A stretch of DNA of 64,000 nt from Bradyrhizobium sp. CB1717 (GCF_029714325.1 NZ_CP121666.1:7223001-7287000); one strand, 5' to 3'. Positions 36,884-45,436 are shown, counted from the stretch's first letter. Notes: a model not told the origin generated them from the sequence alone. Translations and numbers: made by a program.

Positions 36884-37795
36884 ATGACCACCTCCGACAG
36901 TTCCCGTCAGCGCGCCGCCAAAAGCGCTAGTTCCGAGCGTGCCGAGCAGCTCGCCGGCCTGATCATGGCGCTCGCCCGGCGCGAGGGCATGAAGGCCGGT
37001 GATCGCTTGATCGAACAAAGGCTTGCGGACGCGCTTGATCTGTCACGCGCACCGATCCGGCTTGGCCTGAAGGCTCTCGAAGCCGCGGGGCTCGCCCGCG
37101 GCGAGGCGCATCGCGGCTTCGTGCTGGCGAAGAATCCGACCAGCGGCGCGGCCCAGCCGGCGCTGGCAGCGGTCAGGCGCAGCGAACAGGTCTATGTGAC
37201 AATTGCCGGCGACGTGCTCGCAAGCCGGCTGCCGGCCGATGTCACCGAGGCAGAGCTGATGCGCCGCTATGAGCTGAGCCGGGCCGAGTTGCAGCGGCTG
37301 CTCGACCGCATTGCAGCGGAGGGCTGGATCGCGCGCCTGCCGGGCTATGGCTGGCGCTTTGCGGAGACGGTCTCCAACCCCGAAGCGCAGGTTCAAAACA
37401 TGGCGTTTCGCGCGGTGATCGAGCCGGCGGCGATCGTGCAGCCCGGCTTCACGTTATCACAGAAGGTGATCGCACGCTTGCGCGAGCGCCAGTTGCGCGT
37501 CCTGGACGGCGAGCTCGAGAAGATGACGATCGGCGAGGTCTTTCACTCCGGTTGCGAATTCCACGAGGAGATCATTCGTGGCGCCGGCAACCCATTCTTC
37601 CTTGAGGCCCTCAAGCGGGTGAATTCGATCAGACGCCTGTTCGCCTACCGCAGCTTCGCCGACCGCGACGGCATGCGGCGCCACGTGCGCGAACATCTCC
37701 GCCTGCTCGACGTCCTGGAAACGCGGCGTTACGCCGAAGCGGCGGAACTGATGGCCAAGCACCTGCAACGCCCGTTGGTGGCGGGCTTGTCGTGA
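36884..37795 (+). CDS. GntR family (FCD) transcriptional regulator with an apparent double winged helix
   Basis: 303-residue regulator. The first winged helix at about residues 20-80 has GDRLIEQRLADALDLSRAPI and LKALEAAGLA. A second, similar helix-turn-helix occupies about 98-160 (VLASRLPADVTEAELMRRYE, then LLDRIAAEGWIARLPGYGWRF). An all-helical FCD effector-binding domain follows from about residue 175 (FHSGCEFHEEIIRGAGNPFF, HVREHLRLLDVLE, with the usual metal-ligand Asp/His-type residues). Most GntR/FCD proteins have one winged helix and about 220-240 residues. It is divergent from the CoA-transferase/lyase/ABC operon and is probably its regulator. Confidence 0.82.
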   Translation: MTTSDSSRQRAAKSASSERAEQLAGLIMALARREGMKAGDRLIEQRLADALDLSRAPIRLGLKALEAAGLARGEAHRGFVLAKNPTSGAAQPALAAVRRSEQVYVTIAGDVLASRLPADVTEAELMRRYELSRAELQRLLDRIAAEGWIARLPGYGWRFAETVSNPEAQVQNMAFRAVIEPAAIVQPGFTLSQKVIARLRERQLRVLDGELEKMTIGEVFHSGCEFHEEIIRGAGNPFFLEALKRVNSIRRLFAYRSFADRDGMRRHVREHLRLLDVLETRRYAEAAELMAKHLQRPLVAGLS

Positions 37796-37814
37796 TGTCC
37801 TCGGCGCTGTTCCT

Positions 37815-38417
37815 TTAGCGGCGCAAGCCGCTCAGCGCCGGCGATTCACCGGGCAGCATGTTCGACTTGATATCGCTGTCCATGCGGCCCGAGTCCTGCT
37901 GGATGAACCCGGCCCCGAACGACAGGCTGAGGTTGGAGGTCGGCTTGAACTCGACGCCCGCAAATGCGCTGTAGCCCGGTGCTGTGCTGGATGTCAGCGG
38001 CGCTATCGAGCTGCCGATGCCGTTGCCGAATTTCAGCGTGTCGAAACCGGCAAAGAACGTGACGGGCATGCCGCCCGCGGTCTTGGTGTTGTAGCCGAAC
38101 TGCGTGCTGTCATAGGAGAGCGCGCTGAAATTACCGGCCAGGCCAGTCTGGCTGAGGCCGCTCCAATTCAGGTTGCCACGCTGGCTGCCGACGAAGAAGC
38201 CGTTGGCAAAGTTGGCACGCCCGCCTGCGTCACCGGCATTGAAGCTCGGAAAATTGCCGTAGGTGTCGGAGCTCTGGCCGTCGCTGCCGCCATAGCCGAA
38301 GGCCCCACCCGGGATCCAATATCTCAGGGGTGCGACTTGCGCATGAGCGGTGGCTCCGCAGACGCAGAGCATCGCGAAGAGAGTTGCAAGACCACAGGAA
38401 CGTGCAAGGCTGGGCAT
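37815..38417 (-). CDS. Exported outer-membrane-like hypothetical protein
   Basis: 200-residue protein with a signal peptide of about 26 residues ending in ATAHA-Q. The mature part is rich in Gly, Ser, Asn and Phe and has alternating aromatic/small residues (NGFFVGSQRGNLNWSG and GYSAFAGVEFKPTSNLSLSF), which fits a small beta-barrel or surface protein, although it lacks the usual terminal aromatic. It overlaps nothing, and its 3' end is convergent with the GntR gene at 20 bases. Function unknown. Confidence 0.6.
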   Translation of the reverse strand: MPSLARSCGLATLFAMLCVCGATAHAQVAPLRYWIPGGAFGYGGSDGQSSDTYGNFPSFNAGDAGGRANFANGFFVGSQRGNLNWSGLSQTGLAGNFSALSYDSTQFGYNTKTAGGMPVTFFAGFDTLKFGNGIGSSIAPLTSSTAPGYSAFAGVEFKPTSNLSLSFGAGFIQQDSGRMDSDIKSNMLPGESPALSGLRR

Positions 38418-38637
38418 TCAGGCGACCGTCAAAAGTTCGTAAATTATACGCCCAGGAGCGTGCGAATACCAGCGACGCGGTGCCAGTGATGCCCTCATCC
38501 AGTTCCCGATCACCTCTTCCTGACGCGTTGAACCTCCTTCGCGTCGGATTGACCCATTTAAGGGACGCGCGCAAGCTCGCGCCCGCGCTTTGATTGCGCA
38601 GACCTTTGAAAATGCCCGTCATTGCATGGAGGCTATC

Positions 38638-39696
38638 ATGGAGGTCAATTCCGACAGGTTGAATGCCTTTATGGGCAAGATGATCACCGAGGTGGGGGCG
38701 GCGATGAACGCCTCGCTGGTCCTGCTGGGCGACAAGCTCGGCCTCTACCGCGCCCTCGCCGCCAAGGGGCCGATGAACTCCGCCGAGCTCGCCAGCGCCA
38801 CCGGGACGACGGAGCGCTACGTCCGCGAATGGCTCTCGAGCCAGGCGGCATCCGGCTACATCGAATACGATACCGCTTCAGGAAAATTCTCGATGCTGCC
38901 GGAGCAGGCGATGGCGCTTGCCGACCAGGACAGCCCGGTATTCCTCGGCGCAGTCGGCAATGTCATTGCCGCGGCGTTTCTCGACGAGCCGAAGATCACG
39001 GACGCGTTCAAGACCGGCAAGGGGGTCGGCTGGAACCGACGCAGCGAGTGCCTGTTCTGCGGCACCGCCCGCTTCTTCCGCACCGGCTATATGCATCATC
39101 TGGTGCAGGAGTGGCTGCCTGCGCTCGACGGCGTCGTGGACAAGCTGAAGCGTGGTGCCAAGGTCGCCGATGTCGGCTGCGGCCACGGCGTCTCGACGCG
39201 GCTGATGGCGGAGGCCTTCCCGAACTCGCGCTTCTACGGCTTCGACTATCACGAGGGCTCGATCGAGGCCGCGCGGAAGGGAGCCAACGAGGCCAAGCTC
39301 GGCGACCGGGTCTCCTTCGCGGTTCACTCGGCCAAGTCCTATCCGGCCGAAGGCTACGATCTCGTCTGCTTCTTCGATTGCCTGCACGACATGGGCGATC
39401 CCGTCGGCGCCATCAGCCACGTGCGCGAGACCATGGCCAAGGACGGCACCTGCATGCTGGTCGAGCCGTTCGCAGGCGATCGCCTCGAAGACAATCTCAA
39501 TCCCGTCGGCCGGGTCTACTATGCAGCCTCGACCATGATCTGCACGCCGGCCTCGCTCGATCAGGAGGTGGGCCTGGCGCTGGGTGCACAGGCCGGCGAA
39601 GCGCGGCTGCGCAAGGTCGCGCGCGAAGGCGGCCTGTCGCGCTTCCGCCGCGCAGCCGAGACGCCGTTCAATCTGATCCTCGAGGCGCGAATCTGA
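38638..39696 (+). CDS. Class I SAM-dependent methyltransferase with N-terminal winged helix
   Basis: 352-residue protein. The N-terminal region (about 15-75) has the winged-helix dimerisation fold seen in O-methyltransferases and regulators (LGLYRALAAKGPMNSAELA, TERYVREWLSSQ). The methyltransferase core has the SAM motif AKVADVGCGHGVSTRLM near residues 172-188 and FYGFDYHEGSIEAA. The start is the ATG at 38638, which has GGAGG 10 bases upstream; another ATG at 38626 is close. It has no operon partner on the strand. The substrate is not predictable. Confidence 0.82.
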   Translation: MEVNSDRLNAFMGKMITEVGAAMNASLVLLGDKLGLYRALAAKGPMNSAELASATGTTERYVREWLSSQAASGYIEYDTASGKFSMLPEQAMALADQDSPVFLGAVGNVIAAAFLDEPKITDAFKTGKGVGWNRRSECLFCGTARFFRTGYMHHLVQEWLPALDGVVDKLKRGAKVADVGCGHGVSTRLMAEAFPNSRFYGFDYHEGSIEAARKGANEAKLGDRVSFAVHSAKSYPAEGYDLVCFFDCLHDMGDPVGAISHVRETMAKDGTCMLVEPFAGDRLEDNLNPVGRVYYAASTMICTPASLDQEVGLALGAQAGEARLRKVAREGGLSRFRRAAETPFNLILEARI

Positions 39697-39726
39697 TTCA
39701 ACGCCGGGCGCGCGCGGCCGGCGAGG

Positions 39727-40092
39727 TCAGGCCGCGGCGTCCGTCCCCATGCCGAAGGTGAGTTGGTTGCCGTCGGCATCGACGACGTCGAAATCGCGCA
39801 TGCCGTAGTCGCGGTCCTCCGGCCGGTTGAGCAGCCTGGCGCCGCGCGCTGACACTTCGGCATAGAGCTCGTCGACATCCCGAACGAAAATGCAGAGACC
39901 GCCCTGCCCGGCCAATCGTTTCGTACTGGATGCCGCGAGCAGATGCAGGCCGACCTCGTCCCGGCAAAGGCAGGCATAGGACGGCGGCTGGCCGTATTCG
40001 AAGGTGACCTCGAAGCCGAGTACGTCGCGGTAAAAGGCGAGGCTGGCTGCGATGTCGGAGACGACGAATACGGTGGCGGCGCCGGCCATCAT
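39727..40092 (-). CDS. VOC family (glyoxalase/bleomycin-resistance fold) protein
   Basis: 121-residue single-domain vicinal oxygen chelate protein. It has the FVVSDIAASLAFYRDVLGFEV opening and a DFDVVDADGNQLTFG closing that pairs with it. Such proteins act as lyases, dioxygenases or as antibiotic-binding proteins. It is convergent with the preceding methyltransferase gene (30-base gap) and divergent from the next one. Function unspecified. Confidence 0.82.
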   Translation of the reverse strand: MMAGAATVFVVSDIAASLAFYRDVLGFEVTFEYGQPPSYACLCRDEVGLHLLAASSTKRLAGQGGLCIFVRDVDELYAEVSARGARLLNRPEDRDYGMRDFDVVDADGNQLTFGMGTDAAA

Positions 40093-40239
40093 CGGGTGTT
40101 CGTCATCAATCCTCCATCTCGCGAGCGATCTCCAGCGCGCAACCTAGCATGCGTTGCCGAGGTCTTGCACGGGCTGAACCGCAACGTAAGCTGGTGGTCG
40201 AACAAGGCGGCGCGCGTCCGCCGGAATGGGAGGATGACG

Positions 40240-40881
40240 ATGCGATATCTTGGCCTGGCGCTGGCTGTCCTGGTCAGTACGGCAATCCCGGAAGCCGGCC
40301 ATGCCGCCGAGCCGACCCGCTTCGTGCCGCTGAAGGCGGACGAGCTGACGCCGCCGCAGAAGGAATGGGCGGACGCGATCGCGGTGCCGCCGCGCAATGC
40401 CAAGTTCACCAACCCGCCCTACCGCGCCTATATCCGCAACCCCGAGCTCGCGCCAAAGCTCTCGGCGATGTCGGACTATCTGCGCTGGAATTCGTCGTTG
40501 CCGGCACGTCTCAGCGAATTCGCGATCCTGATCACGGCAAGGCAATGGACGGCGCAGTATGAATGGTTCGCGCATTATCCGCTGGCGATGAAGGCCGGCC
40601 TCGATCCTGCGGTCGCCAATGACATCGCCAACGGCGTACGGCCGCAGACGATGAAGGACGACGAGGCCGCGCTCTACGATCTTGCGATGGCGCTCTATCG
40701 CGACAAGAAGGTCTCCGACGAGGTCTACCGCGCCGCGCAGCAGAAATTCGGCGAGCGCGGCATCATGGATATCATCGGCCTGATCGGCTATTACGACCTT
40801 GTCTCGATGACGCTGATCACCATGCAGGCCGAAGCGCCGAACGACAGCGTGCCGCCGCTGCCGCCGCTGGCTGCGAAATAG
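40240..40881 (+). CDS. Exported carboxymuconolactone decarboxylase/AhpD-like family protein
   Basis: 213-residue protein with a signal peptide of about 22 residues (MRYLGLALAVLVSTAIPEAGHA). The mature part carries the CMD-type helical pattern around RLSEFAILITARQWTAQYEWFAHYPLAMKAGLD, in which the AhpD CxxC pair is not present. The start is placed at the ATG 40240, seven bases after GGGAGG; an earlier ATG at 40234 has the site too close. It is probably a periplasmic peroxidase- or lactone-related protein. Its role is not known. Confidence 0.72.
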   Translation: MRYLGLALAVLVSTAIPEAGHAAEPTRFVPLKADELTPPQKEWADAIAVPPRNAKFTNPPYRAYIRNPELAPKLSAMSDYLRWNSSLPARLSEFAILITARQWTAQYEWFAHYPLAMKAGLDPAVANDIANGVRPQTMKDDEAALYDLAMALYRDKKVSDEVYRAAQQKFGERGIMDIIGLIGYYDLVSMTLITMQAEAPNDSVPPLPPLAAK

Positions 40882-40931
40882 AGGCAACACACGATCCGCT
40901 CTGAATTTGCGGATGGACAATTCTACTACCG

Positions 40932-41057
40932 CCATCCTGAGGTGGCCGCTTCTTCAGCGGCCCTCGAAGGGCGACGGGCCGGCTGCATCGGGGCCGTGTA
41001 TCCCTCGAGGCTCCCCATGGGGCGCGCCGCGCCCCATGGGGAGCACCTCAGGATGAC
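40932..41057. repeat. Palindromic repeat with a strong 15-base-pair hairpin
   Basis: The unit is framed by CATCCTGAGGT and its reverse complement ACCTCAGGATG. Its right half is a perfect hairpin at 41011-41043 (CTCCCCATGGGGCGC / GCGCCCCATGGGGAG with loop GCC). It lies in the gap between the CMD-like gene and the crotonase gene, next to another repeat at 41071-41150. Confidence 0.75.
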
Positions 41058-41070
41058 GGAGTTGATGGTG

Positions 41071-41150
41071 CGTCATTGCGAGCGCCGCGAAGCAATCCAG
41101 ACTGCCTCTGCGGAAAGACTCTAGATTGCTTCGCTGCGCTCGCAATGACG
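41071..41150. repeat. Dispersed palindromic repeat (CGTCATTGCGAG family), copy 1
   Basis: Outer arms CGTCATTGCGAGCG and CGCTCGCAATGACG are reverse complements, with inner arms AGCAATCCAGA and TCTAGATTGCT. The whole 80 bases can fold into one hairpin. A second copy, with a longer insert, is at 57637-57795. Confidence 0.8.
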
Positions 41151-41235
41151 ATGTGGATGCAGATGAGTATTTCAACTCGATCAAGATCGATCGGCAATTG
41201 AAGGTGCTGACGTTTTGAAACCACGGAGTCCCCCA

Positions 41236-42009
41236 GTGACATCAGGCACTCCCGTCACTTACGAACGCGTCGGCAACATCGCGCGCATCACGCTGCGCCG
41301 ACCGCCCGTCAACGCGCTGAGCCTCGAGGTCATCCGTGCGGTGGTGACGGCGCTCCGCCGCGCCGCCGACGATACCGATGCGCGCGTTGTCGTGCTGGCG
41401 AGCGCGATTGCAAAACGTTTTTCGGCGGGCCTCGACCTCGACATCCTGCTTGGAAAATCAGGCACAGAGATCCGCGAATTCCTTCAGGCGCTTTACATCG
41501 ACCTCTACGACGCCCAGTACGGCCTCGGGAAGCCGTCGATCGCCGCGGTCGGCGGCGCGGCGCGCGGCGGCGGCATGACCATGGCGGTGTCATGCGATGT
41601 GGTGCTGGCCTCCGAGAGCGCGACGTTCGGCTATCCCGAGATCGATGTCGGCGTCATTCCCGCCATCCACTATGCGCATCTGCCGCGCATCGTCGGACGC
41701 CACCGCGCCTTCGAGCTGCTGTTCACCGGGCGCGTCTTCAGCGCCGTGGAGGCGCGCGAGCTCGGCGTGGTGAACCGTGTCGTCGCCGATGCCGAACTCG
41801 AGGCGGAAACCGAGACGCTCGCGGCGCAATTCGCGGCGAAATCGGCCGCGGTGCTGCGGATGGGCCGCGCCGCCTTCATGCGGCAGATCGATCTCGACTA
41901 CCGGCGCAGCATCGCCAGTGCCGTGGACGATTTCTGCAACGTCGCGACCTCGGACGAGGCGCAGGAGGGCTTGAGGGCGTTCGTGGAGAAGCGGGCGCCG
42001 AACTGGTGA
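41236..42009 (+). CDS. Enoyl-CoA hydratase/isomerase family protein
   Basis: 257-residue crotonase-fold protein. It has the oxyanion segments SAIAKRFSAGLDLDIL and AAVGGAARGGGMTMAVSCDV, and keeps the catalytic glutamate in ATFGYPEIDVG (Glu135). The second glutamate position is not obvious. I chose the GTG at 41236; a TTG at 41215 is possible. It stands alone, downstream of two repeat elements, so no operon context helps to define a pathway. General fatty-acid or amino-acid CoA metabolism is likely. Confidence 0.85.
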   Translation: MTSGTPVTYERVGNIARITLRRPPVNALSLEVIRAVVTALRRAADDTDARVVVLASAIAKRFSAGLDLDILLGKSGTEIREFLQALYIDLYDAQYGLGKPSIAAVGGAARGGGMTMAVSCDVVLASESATFGYPEIDVGVIPAIHYAHLPRIVGRHRAFELLFTGRVFSAVEARELGVVNRVVADAELEAETETLAAQFAAKSAAVLRMGRAAFMRQIDLDYRRSIASAVDDFCNVATSDEAQEGLRAFVEKRAPNW

Positions 42010-42036
42010 GGAGCGCCCGCCGCGCGCGCGACGTGT

Positions 42037-42672
42037 TCAGGCGGTCTTGTCGACAGACGACGATGTATCGGCCGGCGGATATTTCGTCACGGGCACCATG
42101 AAGGACTTGGAGCCGACCTGGTAGATGACCTTGCCGTTCTTGCCGTCGTCGGTCGCAATCTGCGCCTGTCCGAACATGATGACGTTCTTGTAGACGTAGC
42201 CGGTGCCCTGGCGGGTGACGCCGTCAGTGGTGACGCTGACCTGCGCCTCCTTGCCGTTGACGGAGAGAACCTTGAAGCTCGCGCTCTTGCCGTTATCGCT
42301 GGAATAGCCGCCCCAGCTGCCCATCAGGCGGCTGTCGGACGCCGGCGGGTCCTGCTTCTCGAGATTCGCGGTCTGCTTGCCGGCACCGCCCACCGAGAAC
42401 AGCAGCACCATGTTCTTGCCGTCCTTGGTGCCGACCGTGACCCCGCCATAGGTGATAAGCGAGCCCTGGACCTCGCCAAAGCCGCGCTCGGTGTGGCCGT
42501 TGTGGGTGTATTCGACCTGCGCCCGGGCACCGCGGATGTTCACGACCTTGAAGCTGACCGCCTGGTTGTTGCCGACCCAATTGCCCTTCCACTCACCGAG
42601 CAGCCTGCTCTGGTGGAAGACCCGCTCGTTGGCGGGCGAAATCTGGCTGGTGCTCGACGTGACGATAGCCAT
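42037..42672 (-). CDS. Hypothetical protein with two tandem copies of a beta-rich domain
   Basis: 211-residue protein. Residues about 24-95 and 116-187 are clearly related: both begin L-G-W-G and continue with SFKV, AQV, a TRQG/TERG-GxGxV segment and a TDDGKN/TKDGKN turn. This duplication suggests two small beta-barrel or lipocalin-like units joined by a short linker. I chose the ATG at 42672, which begins the compact protein; an earlier in-frame ATG at 42714 would add 14 residues. No signal peptide or membrane segment is seen. I do not recognise the family. It is convergent with the crotonase gene. Confidence 0.6.
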   Translation of the reverse strand: MAIVTSSTSQISPANERVFHQSRLLGEWKGNWVGNNQAVSFKVVNIRGARAQVEYTHNGHTERGFGEVQGSLITYGGVTVGTKDGKNMVLLFSVGGAGKQTANLEKQDPPASDSRLMGSWGGYSSDNGKSASFKVLSVNGKEAQVSVTTDGVTRQGTGYVYKNVIMFGQAQIATDDGKNGKVIYQVGSKSFMVPVTKYPPADTSSSVDKTA

Positions 42673-42844
42673 CGGGTTGCTCGGATACGGGTCTGACACC
42701 CCGCTTACGTTCACTTGCCGACCAGCCAGGAAGACGGGCCGGAAACAAGCAGAAACAATCCGATTAGGCCCGCGCGCCGGTTAACGAGCGGTTAAATTCA
42801 ACCGCCGGATGAGACGGGCAAAAAGTCTCACCTGGGGTGGGCAT

Positions 42845-43714
42845 CTAGCGTCCCCAGCGGTCGGACCAGATCTTCTCGCCGATCAGGCAGTTGACGCGCG
42901 GCTCCTTGTCCTTGTCGGCAACGCGTACCACGGGGCGCTCCGGCGTACGGCCCGCAACCTCCATCAGCAGCTTGGTGCGGATCGCCTCCTTGAACTTGTC
43001 GCGGTCCTTGATCGCGATGACGAAGGAGCCGGGACCGCCGACGACGCAGTCCTCGTAGTAGTAGTCGAGATTGTCGATATCCATGGTCGAATAGGACGGC
43101 TCCTTGACCATGATGGGCAGGCCGTTGATGACGATGCCCTTCTCGAGCGCGGCGTCGCGCGCCACCGTGACCGGGCTGCCATTGTTGTTGGGACCATCGC
43201 CCGAGATGTCGATGACGCGGCGCAAGCCCCGATAGGGATCCTCCTCGAATAGCGGCATCGCGAAGGTGATTGCGCCGGAGATCGAGGTGCGCGAGGCGCG
43301 CCGGATCGGCGTCTTCATGATTTCGGCGGCGACCGCGTCCGCGGTCTCCGGTCCGTCGACCAGCCGCCAGGGAATGATGATCTTCTGGTCGGTGGAGGCG
43401 GCCCACTCGAAATAGGTCACCGCGATCCGCCCGTTCGGACCCATCTTCAGCGCCTGGAGAAACTCTTTCGACTGGATCGCCTGCGCGTAGCCTTCGCGCT
43501 GGATCGCCAGCTCGTCCATGTCCATGGAGTAGGACACGTCGACGGCGAGGATGAGCTCGACATCGACCGCCTGCGCATCCTTGTCGGCTGCCAGCCGCTG
43601 CGGCTCACTCCTGGGCGGTTCAAACTTTGGCCCTGGTGCCGCTAAGCCCGCGACGTCCCCCCCGGCGAGCACGCCGGCCACCAGCACAGCCCCGATCGAG
43701 AACAGCAAGCGCAT
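42845..43714 (-). CDS. DUF1194 protein with a von Willebrand factor A-like domain
   Basis: 289-residue protein. A signal peptide (about residues 1-24) and a short linker precede a von Willebrand A-like domain, with the metal-ion-dependent adhesion motif DVSYSMD (D-x-S-x-S) near residues 59-65 and ISGDGPNNNG for the aspartate loop. It is likely exported and binds a ligand or partner protein via a divalent metal. It lies upstream of a repeat and the fluoride operon on the opposite strand. The exact role is unknown. Confidence 0.82.
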   Translation of the reverse strand: MRLLFSIGAVLVAGVLAGGDVAGLAAPGPKFEPPRSEPQRLAADKDAQAVDVELILAVDVSYSMDMDELAIQREGYAQAIQSKEFLQALKMGPNGRIAVTYFEWAASTDQKIIIPWRLVDGPETADAVAAEIMKTPIRRASRTSISGAITFAMPLFEEDPYRGLRRVIDISGDGPNNNGSPVTVARDAALEKGIVINGLPIMVKEPSYSTMDIDNLDYYYEDCVVGGPGSFVIAIKDRDKFKEAIRTKLLMEVAGRTPERPVVRVADKDKEPRVNCLIGEKIWSDRWGR

Positions 43715-43878
43715 CGCAGTCTCCCGTCGTATGACGCGATGGTGACATGCAATCGCCTTGCCGCAAAGTGCGAAGATCGCCTGCGCTTCACATTCGAGTT
43801 AGGAATTTGTGTGCGTTACGCAAAGCTGCCGCCGTGCTGCCGCGCTTGCGTCACCGGAACACGTGCGACCACAGGCTC

Positions 43879-43979
43879 CGTCATTCAGGGCGGCTCGAAG
43901 AGCCGAACCCGGAATCTCGAGATTCTCAGGCGCTCAAGGGCGCGCCAGAGTTCTCGCTTCGCGGGCCCCGGAATGACGG
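43879..43979. repeat. Dispersed palindromic repeat (CGTCATTCCGG family), degenerate copy
   Basis: It begins CGTCATTCAGGG and ends CCCCGGAATGACGG, with GAACCCGGAATCTCGAGATTC in the middle as in the copies at 51218-51299 and 63131-63212. An insertion or divergence in its second half makes it about 20 bases longer. It sits in the gap between the DUF1194 gene and the fluoride riboswitch. Confidence 0.7.
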
Positions 43980-44048
43980 TGGCGCGCGTGGAGACACTCC
44001 CCCGCCCACTTGTCCGGCGCGATTTCCATGCTAGGCTGGCCGCACAGA

Positions 44049-44112
44049 TGGGGATGGAGTCCCCCGACAACCGCCCGGCGGCTTGACCGTAGTGGGCTGA
44101 TGACTCCTGCTT
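44049..44112 (+). promoter_or_regulatory. Fluoride (crcB-motif) riboswitch aptamer
   Basis: The sequence GGGGATGGAGTCCCCC at 44050-44065 is followed by ACAACCGCC and, after a variable hairpin, by GGGCTGATGACTCCTGC at 44094-44110. These are the conserved halves of the crcB motif (GGxGATGGxGTxCxCC ... CTGATGACTCCTxC). It lies about 100 bases upstream of an operon with two crcB genes, exactly the genes this RNA controls elsewhere. Fluoride binding is expected to favour expression. Confidence 0.9.
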
Positions 44113-44158
44113 GAGGTGGGGCAATCATTGAGCCTCCGCCTTTGGCGGGAGCATGGAC

Positions 44159-44182
44159 AAACCCGCCGATGGCGGGTTTTTT
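44159..44182 (+). terminator. Intrinsic terminator of the fluoride riboswitch (expression platform)
   Basis: The stem AACCCGCC / GGCGGGTT with loop GAT is followed by a run of six T residues (44177-44182). It lies 46 bases after the aptamer and 30 bases before the first gene, so read-through would be needed for the operon. An upstream hairpin CCGCC-TTT-GGCGG at 44136-44148 contains a GGCGGG that could pair with the terminator's CCCGCC, which would act as an antiterminator. Confidence 0.85.
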
Positions 44183-44211
44183 GTTGCCTGAAAGCGGAAG
44201 AAGGAGAAGGC

Positions 44212-45420
44212 GTGACGACGACACCGATTGCTGCGCGTAGCGGGTTGCCCAGGGGAATCTGGGTGCTCGGCTTCGTCTCGATGTTGATGGACATCTCCTC
44301 CGAGATGATCCACGCGCTGCTGCCGGTCTATCTCGTCACCGTGCTCGGGGCGTCCACACTCACGGTCGGCTTCATCGAGGGCATTGCGGAGGCCACCGCC
44401 TCGATCACCAAGATCTTCTCCGGTGCGCTGTCGGACTGGCTCGGCCGCCGCAAGCTGCTCGCCGCGCTCGGCTACGGGCTCGCCGCCTTCACCAAGCCGT
44501 TGTTCCCGCTCGCGCCCAGCGTCGGATGGCTGGTGGCGGCGCGCTTCATCGACCGCGTCGGCAAGGGCATCCGCGGCGCACCGCGCGATGCACTGATCGC
44601 CGATATCGCACCTCGCGGCCTGCGCGGCGCGAGCTTCGGCCTCCGGCAGTCGCTCGACACCATCGGCGCCTTCGTCGGGCCGCTCGTCGCCATCGGCCTG
44701 ATGTGGTGGACGGCGGACAATTTTACCCTCGTGTTCTGGTTCGCCGTGCTGCCGGCCTTCCTCTCGTTCGGCCTGATCGCCTTTGCCGTGAACGAGCCGG
44801 AGCCGGACCCGAGCCGGGAGCCTGCAAAGAACCCGCTCAACACCGCCGCGATGCGGCAGCTCGGATCGGTGTACTGGCGCGTCGTCGCTGTCGGCGTCGT
44901 GTTCACGCTCGCGCGCTTCAGCGAGGCCTTCCTGATCCTGCGCGCGCAAAATATCGGGCTCAATGCGATGTGGGTGCCGGCGGTGCTGGTGCTGATGAAC
45001 ATCGCCTACGCGCTCTCGGCCTATCCGGCCGGCGTGCTGTCGGACCGCATCAACCGCACCGGCCTGCTCGCGCTCGGCCTCGTCTTCCTGGCCGGCGCCG
45101 ATCTCGCACTCGCGCTGCTGCCGAACCTTGGTGGCCTCGCGCTCGGCGTCGTGCTGTGGGGACTGCATATGGGATTGACGCAGGGCCTGCTCTCGGCGCT
45201 CGTCGCCGACGCCGCCCCGCCGAGCCTGCGCGGCACGGCGTTCGGCTATTTCAACCTGTTCACCGGCCTTGCCCTGCTCGCGGCGAGCGTGATCGCCGGT
45301 GCGCTGTGGGACGCCTATGGCCCGGCCGGCACGTTCCTGGCCGGGCTCGGCTTCGCACTGGTGTCGCTCGCGGGGCTGCTCGCCATCGGCAACGGCCTCG
45401 CAACGGAGGGCAAGCAATGA
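44212..45420 (+). CDS. MFS transporter in the fluoride operon
   Basis: 402-residue carrier with about 12 hydrophobic segments, starting at about residue 12 (GIWVLGFVSMLMDISSEMIH). The loop DRVGKGIRGAPRDALIAD near residues 120-137 and the LSDRINRTG loop are family signatures of a bacterial efflux branch. I chose the GTG at 44212, with AGGAGAAGG about 5 bases ahead. As the first gene behind a fluoride riboswitch, and 16 bases from crcB, it probably contributes to fluoride tolerance, though MFS fluoride export has not been established here. Other metabolites are possible substrates. Confidence 0.87.
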   Translation: MTTTPIAARSGLPRGIWVLGFVSMLMDISSEMIHALLPVYLVTVLGASTLTVGFIEGIAEATASITKIFSGALSDWLGRRKLLAALGYGLAAFTKPLFPLAPSVGWLVAARFIDRVGKGIRGAPRDALIADIAPRGLRGASFGLRQSLDTIGAFVGPLVAIGLMWWTADNFTLVFWFAVLPAFLSFGLIAFAVNEPEPDPSREPAKNPLNTAAMRQLGSVYWRVVAVGVVFTLARFSEAFLILRAQNIGLNAMWVPAVLVLMNIAYALSAYPAGVLSDRINRTGLLALGLVFLAGADLALALLPNLGGLALGVVLWGLHMGLTQGLLSALVADAAPPSLRGTAFGYFNLFTGLALLAASVIAGALWDAYGPAGTFLAGLGFALVSLAGLLAIGNGLATEGKQ

Positions 45421-45436
45421 CGGGAGGCGGTTCATC

